DNA from: Lewinellaceae bacterium | GTDB lineage: Bacteria > Bacteroidota > Bacteroidia > Chitinophagales > Saprospiraceae | Length of the DNA stretch: 64,000 nucleotides | Assembly: GCA_020636045.1 (NCBI GenBank) | Contig: JACJYP010000011.1 | Coordinates: forward strand, 1 to 64,000 | Direction: 5' to 3' | Part shown: positions 1 through 9,696 of the stretch, one piece after another | Layout of the letters: each line of letters begins with the position of its first letter | Numbering within the stretch: position 1 is the stretch's first letter | Notes under the pieces: generated by a model | Seen by the model: only the letters and a program-made list of their open reading frames with translations | The model's database searches: none | What the model was told of the DNA's origin: nothing | Position numbers and translations under genes: made by a program

Positions 1-15
1 GGCCCGAAAAGTGTC

Positions 16-95
16 TTTTCAGTCTGTTTTTCACCTTTTTTCACTTACATAGTCACCGCTATGCGCTTGAAAAAACGCGCAAAACAGACTGAAAA
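16..95. repeat. 15-bp perfect inverted repeat with nested short stems
   Basis: The left arm at 16-30 (TTTTCAGTCTGTTTT) is the exact reverse complement of the right arm at 81-95, separated by 50 bp. Inside are shorter stems: TTCA at 40-43 with TGAA at 68-71, and CATAG at 48-52 with CTATG at 59-63. As RNA this folds into one long nested hairpin. It lies upstream of the metalloprotease start at 166. It could be the terminator of a gene left of the window, a structured leader, or a small mobile-element end. The sequence does not decide between these. Confidence 0.6.
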
Positions 96-165
96 TCCAT
101 CCTTTCTGTCTCCTGCAAAAAATCCCCAACACGTTCTTAATGTTTAATGGTTACAAAAAGATATC

Positions 166-1722
166 ATGATGAAACAAACGTTTGTCTTGCTGGCGCTGTG
201 CCTTGCAGCGGCTTGCGACTTGACGGGGCAAGCCCTGAATGGCACATGCGGTACGACAATAGAAGACCAGATGCAATACACCGAGCGCCTGATGGACAAC
301 CTGGCGCGCGCGGAAAGCGGTCAGGTTTCTGAACGAGGCGCCGTTCAGTATGTTCCGGTACATTTTCATATCGTTGGCGACGCCAGCGGCAACGGGAAGC
401 ACAAGGAAAATCAGATACTCGACCAGTTGTGCGACATGAATGAGGCCTATGCTCCTATGGACATTCGTTTCTTCCTCAGCCCGCACCCGACTTATGGCCT
501 GTTCGATTATACCATCAATAATGACAATGTGTATGTCGGGCAGTCAAATACCTTTTTGATGGCAAACCGCCGCCACACGGGCGCGCTGAATATTTTTATC
601 GTCAACCAGGCTTTCACAGGCAATAACGTCCTGGCCTACTATTCGCCGGGCAACGACTGGGTGGTGAGCCGGAAGGATCAGGTAAACGGAACCGGTAACG
701 GTACGGTTCCCCACGAGGTAGGGCATTTTTTCAGCCTGCGTCATACTTTCTACGGGTATGAAGACAATCCTTTCAACCCCAACTCTTCCGGATGGCCGGT
801 AGCGCCCATCATTGCGCCCTATCACCCCGGTCCCAACATAGACATCCTTACCGAGCGGCAGAACGGCTCCAACTGCGCCAATTCCGCCGACCTGATCTGC
901 GATACGCCACCCGATTACAACTTCGGTTCGCTGCAGTCTGGTTGCAATCCTTACAACGGAGGCGCAAAGGACCCGCTGGGAACACTGGTTGACCCGATGG
1001 AGAACAACTACATGAGTTATTTCTTCAATTGCGGAAGTAGCTATCAGTTCACGCCGATGCAACAGGCCGCCGTTTTGGCCGATCTGGCATCTCCGTTCCG
1101 CAATTATCTCGATAATGTCTTTTCGCCGATCGCCACCTCCATCACGACGCCACCTGATCTGCTGCAGGGGCCGGTGGATGCCGATACCACCGACTACTAC
1201 GACCAGGTGTTGCTCAACTGGCATTCGGTGGCCGGCGCCAATCGTTATCTGCTGGAGATCGACTTAAACGGGTTTTACAACTCTCCGCTGCGTCAGGCAT
1301 TCATCATGACCGACACTGCCAAGTTGTTCAACAATCTGTCACCCAACAAAAAATATTTCTGGCGCGTACGGCCTTTCAACGAATACGTGACCTGCCCCGA
1401 ATCGCGTGAGAAGACGTTCCGCACTTCGCTGACATCTTCTACTCACGATATCAGCGAACTGGAAGGCTGGCAACTGGCACCGAATCCGACCAGGGGTACG
1501 GAATCCGTACAGTTGTTCATCAGCGCCAGCGAATCGTTTGAGGCCGTGGTTCAGGTATTGGATCTTACGGGCCGCATCGTACGGACGATGGACAGCCAAA
1601 CGGTCAATGCGGGCGAAAATGTTCTGGAACTTCCGCTCTACGGACTTTCTGAAGGCCTGTACATGGTGATGCTGCAAAGCAGTCGCGGTGTCGCAAGCCG
1701 TAAACTGACGATCACACGGTAA
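166..1722 (+). CDS. Secreted M43 (pappalysin-like) zinc metalloprotease with T9SS type A sorting domain
   Basis: The 518-aa product starts with a signal peptide (hydrophobic residues about 5-15, then TGQ). Residues 183-193 read HEVGHFFSLRH, the zinc-binding HExxH-type motif of metzincins, and NNYMSY around residue 283 supplies the Met-turn. The pattern HExGH...H followed by T(F/Y) and a later Cys-rich stretch fits family M43. Residues about 330-420 look like a fibronectin III-type domain (a KKYFWRVRPFNE stretch). The last ~80 residues (LAPNPTRGTES ... KLTITR) are a type A T9SS sorting domain, so the enzyme is expected at the cell surface or outside. ATG at 166 is followed directly by a second ATG; either could be used. 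The substrate is unknown. Confidence 0.88.
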   Translation: MMKQTFVLLALCLAAACDLTGQALNGTCGTTIEDQMQYTERLMDNLARAESGQVSERGAVQYVPVHFHIVGDASGNGKHKENQILDQLCDMNEAYAPMDIRFFLSPHPTYGLFDYTINNDNVYVGQSNTFLMANRRHTGALNIFIVNQAFTGNNVLAYYSPGNDWVVSRKDQVNGTGNGTVPHEVGHFFSLRHTFYGYEDNPFNPNSSGWPVAPIIAPYHPGPNIDILTERQNGSNCANSADLICDTPPDYNFGSLQSGCNPYNGGAKDPLGTLVDPMENNYMSYFFNCGSSYQFTPMQQAAVLADLASPFRNYLDNVFSPIATSITTPPDLLQGPVDADTTDYYDQVLLNWHSVAGANRYLLEIDLNGFYNSPLRQAFIMTDTAKLFNNLSPNKKYFWRVRPFNEYVTCPESREKTFRTSLTSSTHDISELEGWQLAPNPTRGTESVQLFISASESFEAVVQVLDLTGRIVRTMDSQTVNAGENVLELPLYGLSEGLYMVMLQSSRGVASRKLTITR

Positions 1723-1763
1723 GTTAAGAAGACCGGGTGTGATCGCTCCGATCCCGGGTATTG

Positions 1764-1801
1764 CGCCATTTGCGTGACGTTCACGCAAATGGCGTTTTTT
1801 T
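1764..1801 (+). terminator. Rho-independent terminator after the metalloprotease gene
   Basis: A perfect 14-bp stem (1764-1777 with 1781-1794, 3-nt loop) is followed by seven T residues at 1795-1801. There is no matching A-run on the left, so it acts on plus-strand transcripts and ends the metalloprotease message before the convergent gene at 1819-2229. Confidence 0.9.
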
Positions 1802-1818
1802 ATGTGTCTTATGGAAGA

Positions 1819-2229
1819 TCAATCTCTTGCAGAGAGCAGTAAAAACACCCAACCTGCTATAAAACTCAGTCCTCCGAGCGGCGTGACGGGGCCGACCCAG
1901 GCGACAGAAAAAGGGATCAGATCGCGGCATGCCAACAGGTACAAAGAACCTGAAAAGCATATGATGCCGAAGAGGAAAAACATCCCGGCGCGGGGCAGGC
2001 GGCGATTTCCCGGACTAGCCTGCATCAAGACGGCCACCAAAGCCAGGGCCAGGGTGTGGTAAAACTGGTATTGCACGCCTTTTTCATAAATGGCAAGCAA
2101 ATGTGCGGAATCCAGTTGCCGGGCTTCGAAAATCCCTTTCAGCGTATGTGCTCCGAAAGCGCCCGTAATAACCGCCAGTGCTCCGCAAAGCGCCGCGATC
2201 CTGAGCATTTGCCTGTAAGTGATCTGCAT
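1819..2229 (-). CDS. DUF423 family inner-membrane protein
   Basis: The 136-aa product has four predicted membrane segments and the DUF423 signature: an early GALAVITGAFGAHTLK stretch, a central YQFYHTLALALVAV helix, and a late GPVTPLGG followed by a last helix. Function is unknown; relatives are short inner-membrane proteins such as YgdD. The frame is open nine codons further upstream, but family members begin just before the first helix, so ATG at 2229 (MQITYRQML) is preferred. It stands alone, convergent with the metalloprotease gene and divergent from the gene at 2331. Confidence 0.85.
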   Translation of the reverse strand: MQITYRQMLRIAALCGALAVITGAFGAHTLKGIFEARQLDSAHLLAIYEKGVQYQFYHTLALALVAVLMQASPGNRRLPRAGMFFLFGIICFSGSLYLLACRDLIPFSVAWVGPVTPLGGLSFIAGWVFLLLSARD

Positions 2230-2330
2230 ATCAATTTTTTCTGCAAACCAACACAATTGCGGGCCTTCGGGGCAATATCTTTTTTAAAATTTACAAAAAT
2301 TCGACTATTTCGCCCCAAAAAGGAATCCCG

Positions 2331-4949
2331 ATGGAACACTCGCTCAGCCCCCGGAGCCGCATTGCCGCTATAGTATTGCTGATCGCCGCGCTTGTCCTGG
2401 CCGTGCTTTTTTTTGTACGTAGCCCTGCCGGACCGTACCATGCACTGCCGTCACAATCAGCAGTTGTACTCGAATACAACGCCTATCGTAAATGTATGGC
2501 GATGAAAACAGCCGGCGCAGGCAGTTTTTGGCAAATTTCTCTTTTCCGAAATGTCCTCAATGACGTAGCGATAGCAGAAAAACTGTTTGGCGACAATTCG
2601 CAGGTGAAGCAAGCTTTCGACGGCGGAAAATTGCTCGCCGGCTTTACCTTGAACCGCGCAGACAGCTTGCATGGCTTGTTTATCCTCGAATGTACAGACG
2701 ACATTTCCATGCCCGGTTTGTTGACCGATAATGCGGCGATCAGCCGGGTTTTCCCTTCGGTTTACCACGGGCGGTCCATCAATACGATCATCACTACCGA
2801 TAAGGAGTCTTTTGTAGTAACTTCTGTAGGGAAGTTGCTCCTGTTTTCCCGGTTCTCTTACCTGATTGAAGATGCGCTAAGCCAGTTAAGCGGCTCGAGT
2901 TCCTGGTGGGCAAACAGGAGTTTTACTAACATGCCGGATCAGGACAATGCTTTACTGCACGCCTATTTAAGACCCGAAATGATGGCTTCGCGCCTGGGGG
3001 GCGAACTGGCAAAACGCTGGAGCCTGCTGCCTGATCTGGTCCTGCGCAATGTCGAATGGGTCGGCCTGTCCTGGAACGGCACTTCCTGTCGCGCTTCCGT
3101 CGAAGCAAAAGGCTTCCTGAGCGAGGGGCCTTCCTGGGGTAAACCGGCCGGCAATAGCGCCTTTTTCGATATTTTACCCGACAACACGGCTTTTGCGGCA
3201 AGGGCTTCATTCGGAAGCGCAGCCTCTTTTTTCGACAAACTTGCCGACGCCGCTCAGCCGGATTTTGAGCGATTTGTACTGCCCTGGATGGGGCACGAAA
3301 CGGCCTGGGTGGTGACGGAGCCGTTTTCTACGGGTATGCGCGACGACCAGTTTATCGTGTGTGCCGTGCAGGATGGCGCCCTTGCGTTGCAAGGCCTGCG
3401 TGATTATGCACGCGAGCGCGGAGCAGCGGGGCATGCAGACTACCAGACATTCGAAGTGTTCGAGTTTGCCAATCCGGCATTGCTGGCGCCTTTGACCGGT
3501 CCGGCTCAGGGCTTCCGAAATCCCTGCTGCGCCATGATCGGTGACTATGTCGTTTTTGCTGCTACACGGGCCGCGCTGGAGCTCTGGATCGATAAATACA
3601 TCGTCAGCCAGACGCTGTCACACGATGCCGGTTTTTTACAATTGCAGCAACAACTGCCGGGCAAAAACAGCGAAACAAATCTCTTGATCAATACAGAATA
3701 CCTGCCGCTGTTGGTTCGCCAGTTGTTTGAAAATGCCGGCGCGGTCGTTGAACCGGGCGATCTTCAGGCTTTTACGGGTCTCGGTTATGTGGGTTTGGAC
3801 ATTCGTCCGTCAGGATCAGATTTGCTGGATGTGGCCGTCGCCATGCAGCCACGTGCACAGGTAGCCGAATCGACGAGTATTCTCTGGAAAACGCCGCTGG
3901 CAGAAATGGCTGAAACACAGCCATATATTATTGAAGATGCCGGTGCAGACGGAACGCCTGCTATCCTGATCGAGGATGCGCGCCATGACCTGTACCGGCT
4001 TGATGCCGGAGGGACTATCAGGTGGCGGCGACAACTGGGCAAACCAATATTATCGGCCGTACGGGGCATCGACTTTTTGAACAACGGCACCACCTGCTAT
4101 ATTTTCAATACTTCCGATCACATCTGGTTGCTGGATGACGAAGGGCGGGATGTAGAAGGTTTTCCGCTCCAGTTGCTTTCCCCTGCGATCAACGGCGTTA
4201 CGGTCGTGGATTTTGACGGTAACCATAAATACAGTTATTTCATCGCATGTGCGAATGGCAATGTGTATGGATACGACCATTTCGGGCGGCCATTGCCGGG
4301 CTGGAACCCGCAGAGCGGGGCAGGGCAGGTGGTGCATCCGGTATTGCATTTTAGCCATTCGAACAAGGATTATCTGGCCGTGCTTAGCAAAACGGGGCGG
4401 CTGGCCGTGTATGCGAGAAGCGGAGAGGAGCGGTTCCCTGCTGTGCAACTGGAAGGCTCCGGCTTCGGTCCACTACAAACAGATGCAGCCGCAAGGTCGC
4501 CGAGGATCGTCTGCTGCAACAGCGCCGGAAAGGTCTTTGTCTGCAATGTTGAGGGCAATGTGTTCTCCTTCCAACAAGGCAGACACGGACAGGGATATGC
4601 GCATTTGGCCTATACAGCATTGGGCGCAGAAGAGGCATTCGATTACGTAATGCTTCAGGGAGATAAATTGTCCGCCCGCGGGTACGTAAACGGTTCCCTG
4701 AAACCACTTTTTTCATTGCAAATGCCCGTTCCTCAGGATACGGTATTTGCCCTTTTGGGCGGGCGGGCAGGAAGCCTGAACAGAGAGAAGCGGCAAATAT
4801 TTCTGACCGACGGCACGGGCTCGATCATGCCTGGCTTCCCCTTGGCCGGGACGACTTCCTTCGTACTCAGCCAGGCGTTTCGAAAGAATGGAGGAACCGT
4901 GTTGATCGTCGGAGACGGGAACAACGTTTATGCGTATAAGATACCTTGA
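2331..4949 (+). CDS. Membrane-anchored protein of unknown function with probable C-terminal beta-propeller
   Basis: This 872-aa protein has one N-terminal membrane helix (about residues 11-28), with the remainder probably periplasmic. Residues about 40-530 resemble DUF3352-type proteins from Bacteroidota, but I recognise no catalytic motif. From about residue 540 there are repeated short blades of the kind LYRLDAGGTIRWRRQLG, IWLLDDEGRDVEGFP and VYGYDHFGRPLPGW, typical of PQQ/quinoprotein-like propellers, and these continue to the C-terminus (NVYAYKIP). It has no T9SS sorting domain, which agrees with membrane retention. A possible but imperfect promoter is TTG at 2257 with TATCTTTT at 2276. 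It is monocistronic, with a weak terminator after it. Function cannot be assigned. Confidence 0.7.
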   Translation: MEHSLSPRSRIAAIVLLIAALVLAVLFFVRSPAGPYHALPSQSAVVLEYNAYRKCMAMKTAGAGSFWQISLFRNVLNDVAIAEKLFGDNSQVKQAFDGGKLLAGFTLNRADSLHGLFILECTDDISMPGLLTDNAAISRVFPSVYHGRSINTIITTDKESFVVTSVGKLLLFSRFSYLIEDALSQLSGSSSWWANRSFTNMPDQDNALLHAYLRPEMMASRLGGELAKRWSLLPDLVLRNVEWVGLSWNGTSCRASVEAKGFLSEGPSWGKPAGNSAFFDILPDNTAFAARASFGSAASFFDKLADAAQPDFERFVLPWMGHETAWVVTEPFSTGMRDDQFIVCAVQDGALALQGLRDYARERGAAGHADYQTFEVFEFANPALLAPLTGPAQGFRNPCCAMIGDYVVFAATRAALELWIDKYIVSQTLSHDAGFLQLQQQLPGKNSETNLLINTEYLPLLVRQLFENAGAVVEPGDLQAFTGLGYVGLDIRPSGSDLLDVAVAMQPRAQVAESTSILWKTPLAEMAETQPYIIEDAGADGTPAILIEDARHDLYRLDAGGTIRWRRQLGKPILSAVRGIDFLNNGTTCYIFNTSDHIWLLDDEGRDVEGFPLQLLSPAINGVTVVDFDGNHKYSYFIACANGNVYGYDHFGRPLPGWNPQSGAGQVVHPVLHFSHSNKDYLAVLSKTGRLAVYARSGEERFPAVQLEGSGFGPLQTDAAARSPRIVCCNSAGKVFVCNVEGNVFSFQQGRHGQGYAHLAYTALGAEEAFDYVMLQGDKLSARGYVNGSLKPLFSLQMPVPQDTVFALLGGRAGSLNREKRQIFLTDGTGSIMPGFPLAGTTSFVLSQAFRKNGGTVLIVGDGNNVYAYKIP

Positions 4950-4975
4950 GCAATAAAAATTCTGAGAAAGCCGAT

Positions 4976-5001
4976 CCGGCATAAATAATTTGCCGGTTTT
5001 T
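4976..5001 (+). terminator. Weak terminator after the propeller protein gene
   Basis: A 5-bp GC stem (CCGGC 4976-4980, GCCGG 4992-4996) with an 11-nt AT-rich loop is followed by five T residues. The stem is short, so termination may be partial and the downstream giant gene may receive some read-through. Confidence 0.5.
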
Positions 5002-5060
5002 GTCATTTGCAGGGTGACTGATTACTTTCGTCTTTATTTTACCAAATCAGTTCCCCGCTT

Positions 5061-8000
5061 ATGAAAAGTTTATTTACCCTGTTTCTTGGTTGTTTCTTTT
5101 GTGCTGTAACGGTCCGGGCTCAGCTTCCGCCAGGCACTACTGCGCCCAATTTTACAGTGACGGACCTCGACGGAAACTCGTATACCCTCTACGACCTGCT
5201 CGACCAGGGAAAAACGGTTTATCTCGATTTTTTCGCCACCTGGTGCGGGCCTTGCTGGAATTATCACAACAGCCACGCATTCAAGGATATGTGGGAGACT
5301 TATGGCCCGCCAGGCACCAATGAGGTCATGGTTTTTTCCATTGAAGGAGATGCTTCTACAAACAATAATTGTCTGTACGGCCCTGCCGGTTGCGTAGGCG
5401 GTACCCAGGGGGATTGGGTGACGGATACGCCGTATCCGATCGTGGAAAGCCCTTCCGTGCGAGCTATGTACGGGGTTTCCTACTACCCAACGATCTACAT
5501 GATATGCCCCGCCAACAAAAAAGTATACGAGACCGGCCAACTTAACATGAACGGCCTGTGGAACTTCCGCAACAATGTTTGCCCGCCGCTAAGTGTCAAC
5601 ATGGAGGTGCAATACGTGCAAAATGTCAATTGCTACGGATCAAGTACCGGCGCGATCGATATTACGGCCAGCAGCGGGAATCCGCCTTATACTTACAACT
5701 GGTCGAATGGCGCCACCTCGGAAGACCTGTTCAATGTTCCGGCCGGTACATACTCTTGTACGGTTACTTCCAGCAACGGCTGGACCGGTGAGACAGGGCC
5801 GATCGTTGTGGAAGGCCCTGCGGAACCGATCTCCATTTCGGTGAGCGAACAAACTCCCGTAGGCTGCAACGGTTTGTTGGGCAGTATCACGGTAGAGGCA
5901 AGCGGAGGCTGGTGGGGGAATTACAATTATGCCTGGAACAACGGCCAGCAGGGGCCATCTGCGTACGGGCTGAACCAGGGTGTCTATATCGTCACGGCGA
6001 CCGATATCAGCGGATGTACAAAAACGCTGCCGGTGACCATGTCACCGCCGGTTTACCCTGTTGCTGCCATTGCAGCGCCTCCCCAGATCACCTGCGGCCA
6101 ACCTACGATACAACTCAATGCAGGCAACTCGAGTTCAGGTCCCGAATACACCTTCCAGTGGTATGTCAGCAACGGTGGCAATATCGTTTCCGGAGGAAAT
6201 TCCCTGACTCCGGTGATCGATGCTGCAGGAGGATATTCTTTGCAGGTTGTCAATGTCGCCACTACCTGCGCCGCTTTTTCAACCGTGCAGGTAACGGGCA
6301 ACACTACTGCTCCCGATGCGGACGCCGGTGACGCCGGTTTTGTCTCCTGTGTCGAACCTTCAACGGTTCTCGAAGGAAGCGGGTCGTCGGGGCCGGGTTT
6401 TTCCTATCAATGGCTGGCAGCCAATGGTGGAGTGATACAATCCGGAGGAAATACCCTGACGCCCACGGTCGGCGCCGCAGGTGATTATACCCTTGTTGTC
6501 ACAAATGCAGCAAACGGCTGTACAAAATCTTCGACCACTTCTGTTTCCGGACAAAATACGCCACCTGTCGTGGCGGTATCAGATGATACCCTTACTTGTT
6601 CGATCGTCAGTACGACGCTGGAACTCACGACCGATGCCGGCAATCCTGTTTTTTCATGGAGCGGGCCGAACGGATACAATTCCAGCGAACAGAGTCCCGT
6701 CGTCGGTATTTCAGGCACTTATTCTGTCATTGTATCCGATACAGTCACGGGTTGCAGCAATACGGCCAGCGCCCAGGTCACCAGCAACACCATTCCACCG
6801 GGGGCTTCAGCATTCGGCGGGGCACTCACCTGCATCGTCGACAGTGTTGCAATAAACGGCGCTTCACCGGTGGACGGGGTATCATATGCCTGGAGCGGTC
6901 CGGGTGGCTTCGCTTCCGGTCTTCAAAATCCGACGGTAGGAGATGCCGGGCAATATTCCCTTGTTGTGACCAACCCGCTTAACGGATGTACTTCAGCTGC
7001 AAGTGCTATGGTCTTGCTGAACAATACACCGCCTGCAGCATCTGCGCAAGTGTCCGGAAACCTGAATTGTAATGCATCCCAGATACAAATTGACGGTACC
7101 GGTTCCGCTCAGGGGGCAGGCATCACTTATCTCTGGACCACCCCGGACGGAAATATTGTATCCGGAAATAACACATTGACACCCACTGTTGATGCGCCCG
7201 GCACGTACGAGTTGCAGGTGAGCAACCAGAACACAGGCTGTACGGCTGTAGTGGAGGCCAGCGTGCTTCAAAGCCCCGAAGTCACGGCTTCTGCCGATCT
7301 TGTTGAAAATGTGAGTTGTAACGGCGGCTCCAACGGCTCGGCGGCGGCGATAGCGGGAGGAGGAAACGGCGCCTATACCTATATCTGGAGCAACGGCGGC
7401 AGCACGTCTGCCATTTCGAATCTGGCGGCGGGTACGTATCAGGTGACGGTATCTGACGGCGAGAACTGTTCGGCAGTGGCATCGGTTGTGGTATCACAAG
7501 CTCCTGTACTCACTGCAAATGCCTCGGCGACACCACAAAGCGCCAACGGTGTGGACGACGGCACGGCGACTGCCGCGCCCGGAGGCGGCAGCCCTGGCTA
7601 TACCTATTTGTGGAGCAACGGAAGCACAGCGCCTATGATCGCCGGACTTGCACCCGGAAACTACACGGTCACTGTTACGGATGCGAACGGCTGTACAGCA
7701 GTGCAAACGGTTACCGTAAATGCCTTTAACTGCGCATTGTCTGCATCCATTTCAGGAACAAACGTGAGTTGTTTTGGCGCAAATGACGGATCTGCTTCGG
7801 TGGCGCTTCAGGGAAGCGCCGATCCGGTAAGTTATAACTGGAGCAACGGCGCGACAACACAGGCTGTTTCAGACCTGTCGCCCGGCCTTTACACTGTAGA
7901 GATTTTGGATGGTAACGGATGCCCGGCATCCCTGAATTATACGGTCTCCGAGCCCAATCTCTTGCAGGCCAACGCCAGCGCTACACCCGAAACCGCTGCC

Positions 8001-9620
8001 GGCGCCAACGACGGCACGGCAGCGGCGATACCGACCGGCGGTGCGGGCGCCTTTACTTATTTGTGGAGTACGGGAGCTGCCACACCGGAACTGGAAAACC
8101 TGCCGCCCGGCAGTTATACGCTCACGGTAACAGACCAAAACGCTTGCACGGCGGTGCAGACGGTGGTGGTGAACGCCTTTAACTGTGCCATCGATATGCA
8201 GCAAAATATCGCAGGCGTAAGTTGTGCAGGCGCTGCCGACGGGTCGATTGCGCTGGTACCTGCCGGTGGCGAAGCGCCGTTCGAATATATCTGGAGCAAT
8301 GGTGAAACCACGGCTACCATTTCGGCTCTGCCCGGAGGAAATTATACCGTTTCCGTCAGCGATGCGAACGGCTGCCTGTTGGTGATCGATTTGCCGGTGC
8401 CTGAGCCTGATCCCTATTCTGCATGGGAGTTTACCACGACGGAGCCGGATTGTCCCAACGAGGCGACCGGCGCCGCTACCGCTGAAATTTCCGGCGGTAC
8501 GATGCCTTACACGTTTTTGTGGAGCAACGGGCAGGAAACAAATACTGCCGTTAATCTGACGGCCGGCAACTATGGCGTTACCGTCACCGATGCCAACGGC
8601 TGCCAGTCCGGCACAACGGTTTCTGTTTCTTCCTCTGATAACCAGCCGCCACAGATCGCTCTTCAGAATGCCGAACTGCCGTTAAACTCATCCGGGATTG
8701 CAACGGTAACGCTCAGTGCATTGTCAGCACAACTCTCCGACAACTGCGGGATCGCAACAACCAGCATCCTTCCAAACAGTTTTGATTGCTCGCAACTCGG
8801 CGAACACGAGGTGCTGGTCACGGTTACGGATCTGTCGGGGTTGATCTCTACGGCCAAGGCTACCGTAACGGTTGTTGACAACACGGCGCCTGTGCTGACC
8901 TGCCCGGACAACATGATCCGGTGTGCTGAAGACAATGTGGTCGAATTCGATAATCCGGTCGCTGTCGATAACTGTATCGGCGGCGGCGCCTGGGAACTTG
9001 TCGCCGGCCTGGAAAGCGGCTCCGAATTTCCGACGGGTATTACCACACAGTCATATACATTCACGGACGCCAGCGGCAATCAGGGGCAGTGCAGTTTTCA
9101 GATCGCTGTTGCGGAACCGGTCATCGCAAATGTCGTTTCGGTGCTTGGCGACGTAAACAATCAGGGATTGGCTGCCATCGACATTGATGTAAGCGGCGGC
9201 AACGCGCCTTACACATTCGAATGGACAAAAGACGGTCAGGTTGTCGGCGATTCGGAAGATTTGGACGGTATTTCCGAAGGAATATACACAGTTGTCATCA
9301 CGGATGCCAACGGATGCGTTGAAAAACTGGAAGATATCCAGGTTGGGAATACAGTCGCCATACAGGAACCCGCCTGGTTGGAGGGACTTACTATTCACCC
9401 CAATCCGGCAAACCAATACGTCCGGATCGTTTTTGCTCAAACAACACCCGATCTGATGGTCGAAGTGATCAATGCGGAAGGCAGGGTAGTGCTGCGGAAC
9501 GGGTCTCAAAACCAGGCAAGCATTGTGCTGAATTGCGCGAATCTGCCCGAAGGTTTGTATATCCTCCGTTTCCTTTCAGACGGCGAGACGGGTATTCGAA
9601 AACTCATGGTCGCACACTAA
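5061..9620 (+). CDS. Secreted thioredoxin-fold/SprB-repeat fusion protein, T9SS type A
   Basis: The 1519-aa product begins with a signal peptide (cleavage near VRA-QLPPG, residue 20). Residues about 22-180 form a TlpA/AhpC-type thioredoxin domain with the redox pair C62 and C65 in WCGPC. Then come PKD-like and SprB-type repeats with the pattern 'V.C.G...G......G...PY.Y.WSNG......L..G.Y.V.VTD..GC' over about 185-1260, a HYR-like block (DNTAPVLTCPDN) near 1285, and a type A T9SS sorting domain from about 1440 (IHPNPANQYV ... RKLMVAH). Export through T9SS is likely. A disulphide-active head on an adhesin-like stalk could fold or regenerate cell-surface proteins, but the redox direction is unknown. 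A near-consensus -7 box, TACTTTCG, lies at 5023-5030. Confidence 0.88.
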   Translation: MKSLFTLFLGCFFCAVTVRAQLPPGTTAPNFTVTDLDGNSYTLYDLLDQGKTVYLDFFATWCGPCWNYHNSHAFKDMWETYGPPGTNEVMVFSIEGDASTNNNCLYGPAGCVGGTQGDWVTDTPYPIVESPSVRAMYGVSYYPTIYMICPANKKVYETGQLNMNGLWNFRNNVCPPLSVNMEVQYVQNVNCYGSSTGAIDITASSGNPPYTYNWSNGATSEDLFNVPAGTYSCTVTSSNGWTGETGPIVVEGPAEPISISVSEQTPVGCNGLLGSITVEASGGWWGNYNYAWNNGQQGPSAYGLNQGVYIVTATDISGCTKTLPVTMSPPVYPVAAIAAPPQITCGQPTIQLNAGNSSSGPEYTFQWYVSNGGNIVSGGNSLTPVIDAAGGYSLQVVNVATTCAAFSTVQVTGNTTAPDADAGDAGFVSCVEPSTVLEGSGSSGPGFSYQWLAANGGVIQSGGNTLTPTVGAAGDYTLVVTNAANGCTKSSTTSVSGQNTPPVVAVSDDTLTCSIVSTTLELTTDAGNPVFSWSGPNGYNSSEQSPVVGISGTYSVIVSDTVTGCSNTASAQVTSNTIPPGASAFGGALTCIVDSVAINGASPVDGVSYAWSGPGGFASGLQNPTVGDAGQYSLVVTNPLNGCTSAASAMVLLNNTPPAASAQVSGNLNCNASQIQIDGTGSAQGAGITYLWTTPDGNIVSGNNTLTPTVDAPGTYELQVSNQNTGCTAVVEASVLQSPEVTASADLVENVSCNGGSNGSAAAIAGGGNGAYTYIWSNGGSTSAISNLAAGTYQVTVSDGENCSAVASVVVSQAPVLTANASATPQSANGVDDGTATAAPGGGSPGYTYLWSNGSTAPMIAGLAPGNYTVTVTDANGCTAVQTVTVNAFNCALSASISGTNVSCFGANDGSASVALQGSADPVSYNWSNGATTQAVSDLSPGLYTVEILDGNGCPASLNYTVSEPNLLQANASATPETAAGANDGTAAAIPTGGAGAFTYLWSTGAATPELENLPPGSYTLTVTDQNACTAVQTVVVNAFNCAIDMQQNIAGVSCAGAADGSIALVPAGGEAPFEYIWSNGETTATISALPGGNYTVSVSDANGCLLVIDLPVPEPDPYSAWEFTTTEPDCPNEATGAATAEISGGTMPYTFLWSNGQETNTAVNLTAGNYGVTVTDANGCQSGTTVSVSSSDNQPPQIALQNAELPLNSSGIATVTLSALSAQLSDNCGIATTSILPNSFDCSQLGEHEVLVTVTDLSGLISTAKATVTVVDNTAPVLTCPDNMIRCAEDNVVEFDNPVAVDNCIGGGAWELVAGLESGSEFPTGITTQSYTFTDASGNQGQCSFQIAVAEPVIANVVSVLGDVNNQGLAAIDIDVSGGNAPYTFEWTKDGQVVGDSEDLDGISEGIYTVVITDANGCVEKLEDIQVGNTVAIQEPAWLEGLTIHPNPANQYVRIVFAQTTPDLMVEVINAEGRVVLRNGSQNQASIVLNCANLPEGLYILRFLSDGETGIRKLMVAH

Positions 9621-9640
9621 ACATTTTAAGTGCGATCAAT

Positions 9641-9685
9641 AAAAAGGGCCGGCAGGAAAATCCCCTGCCGGCCCTGCTATTTTTC
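9641..9685. terminator. Bidirectional terminator between convergent giant genes
   Basis: An 11-bp perfect stem (GGGCCGGCAGG 9646-9656 with 9664-9674) is flanked by AAAAA on the left (9641-9645) and CTATTTTT on the right. It can therefore stop transcription from both the plus-strand gene ending at 9620 and the minus-strand gene ending at 9697. Confidence 0.9.
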
Positions 9686-9696
9686 ATGGTCTGAAA

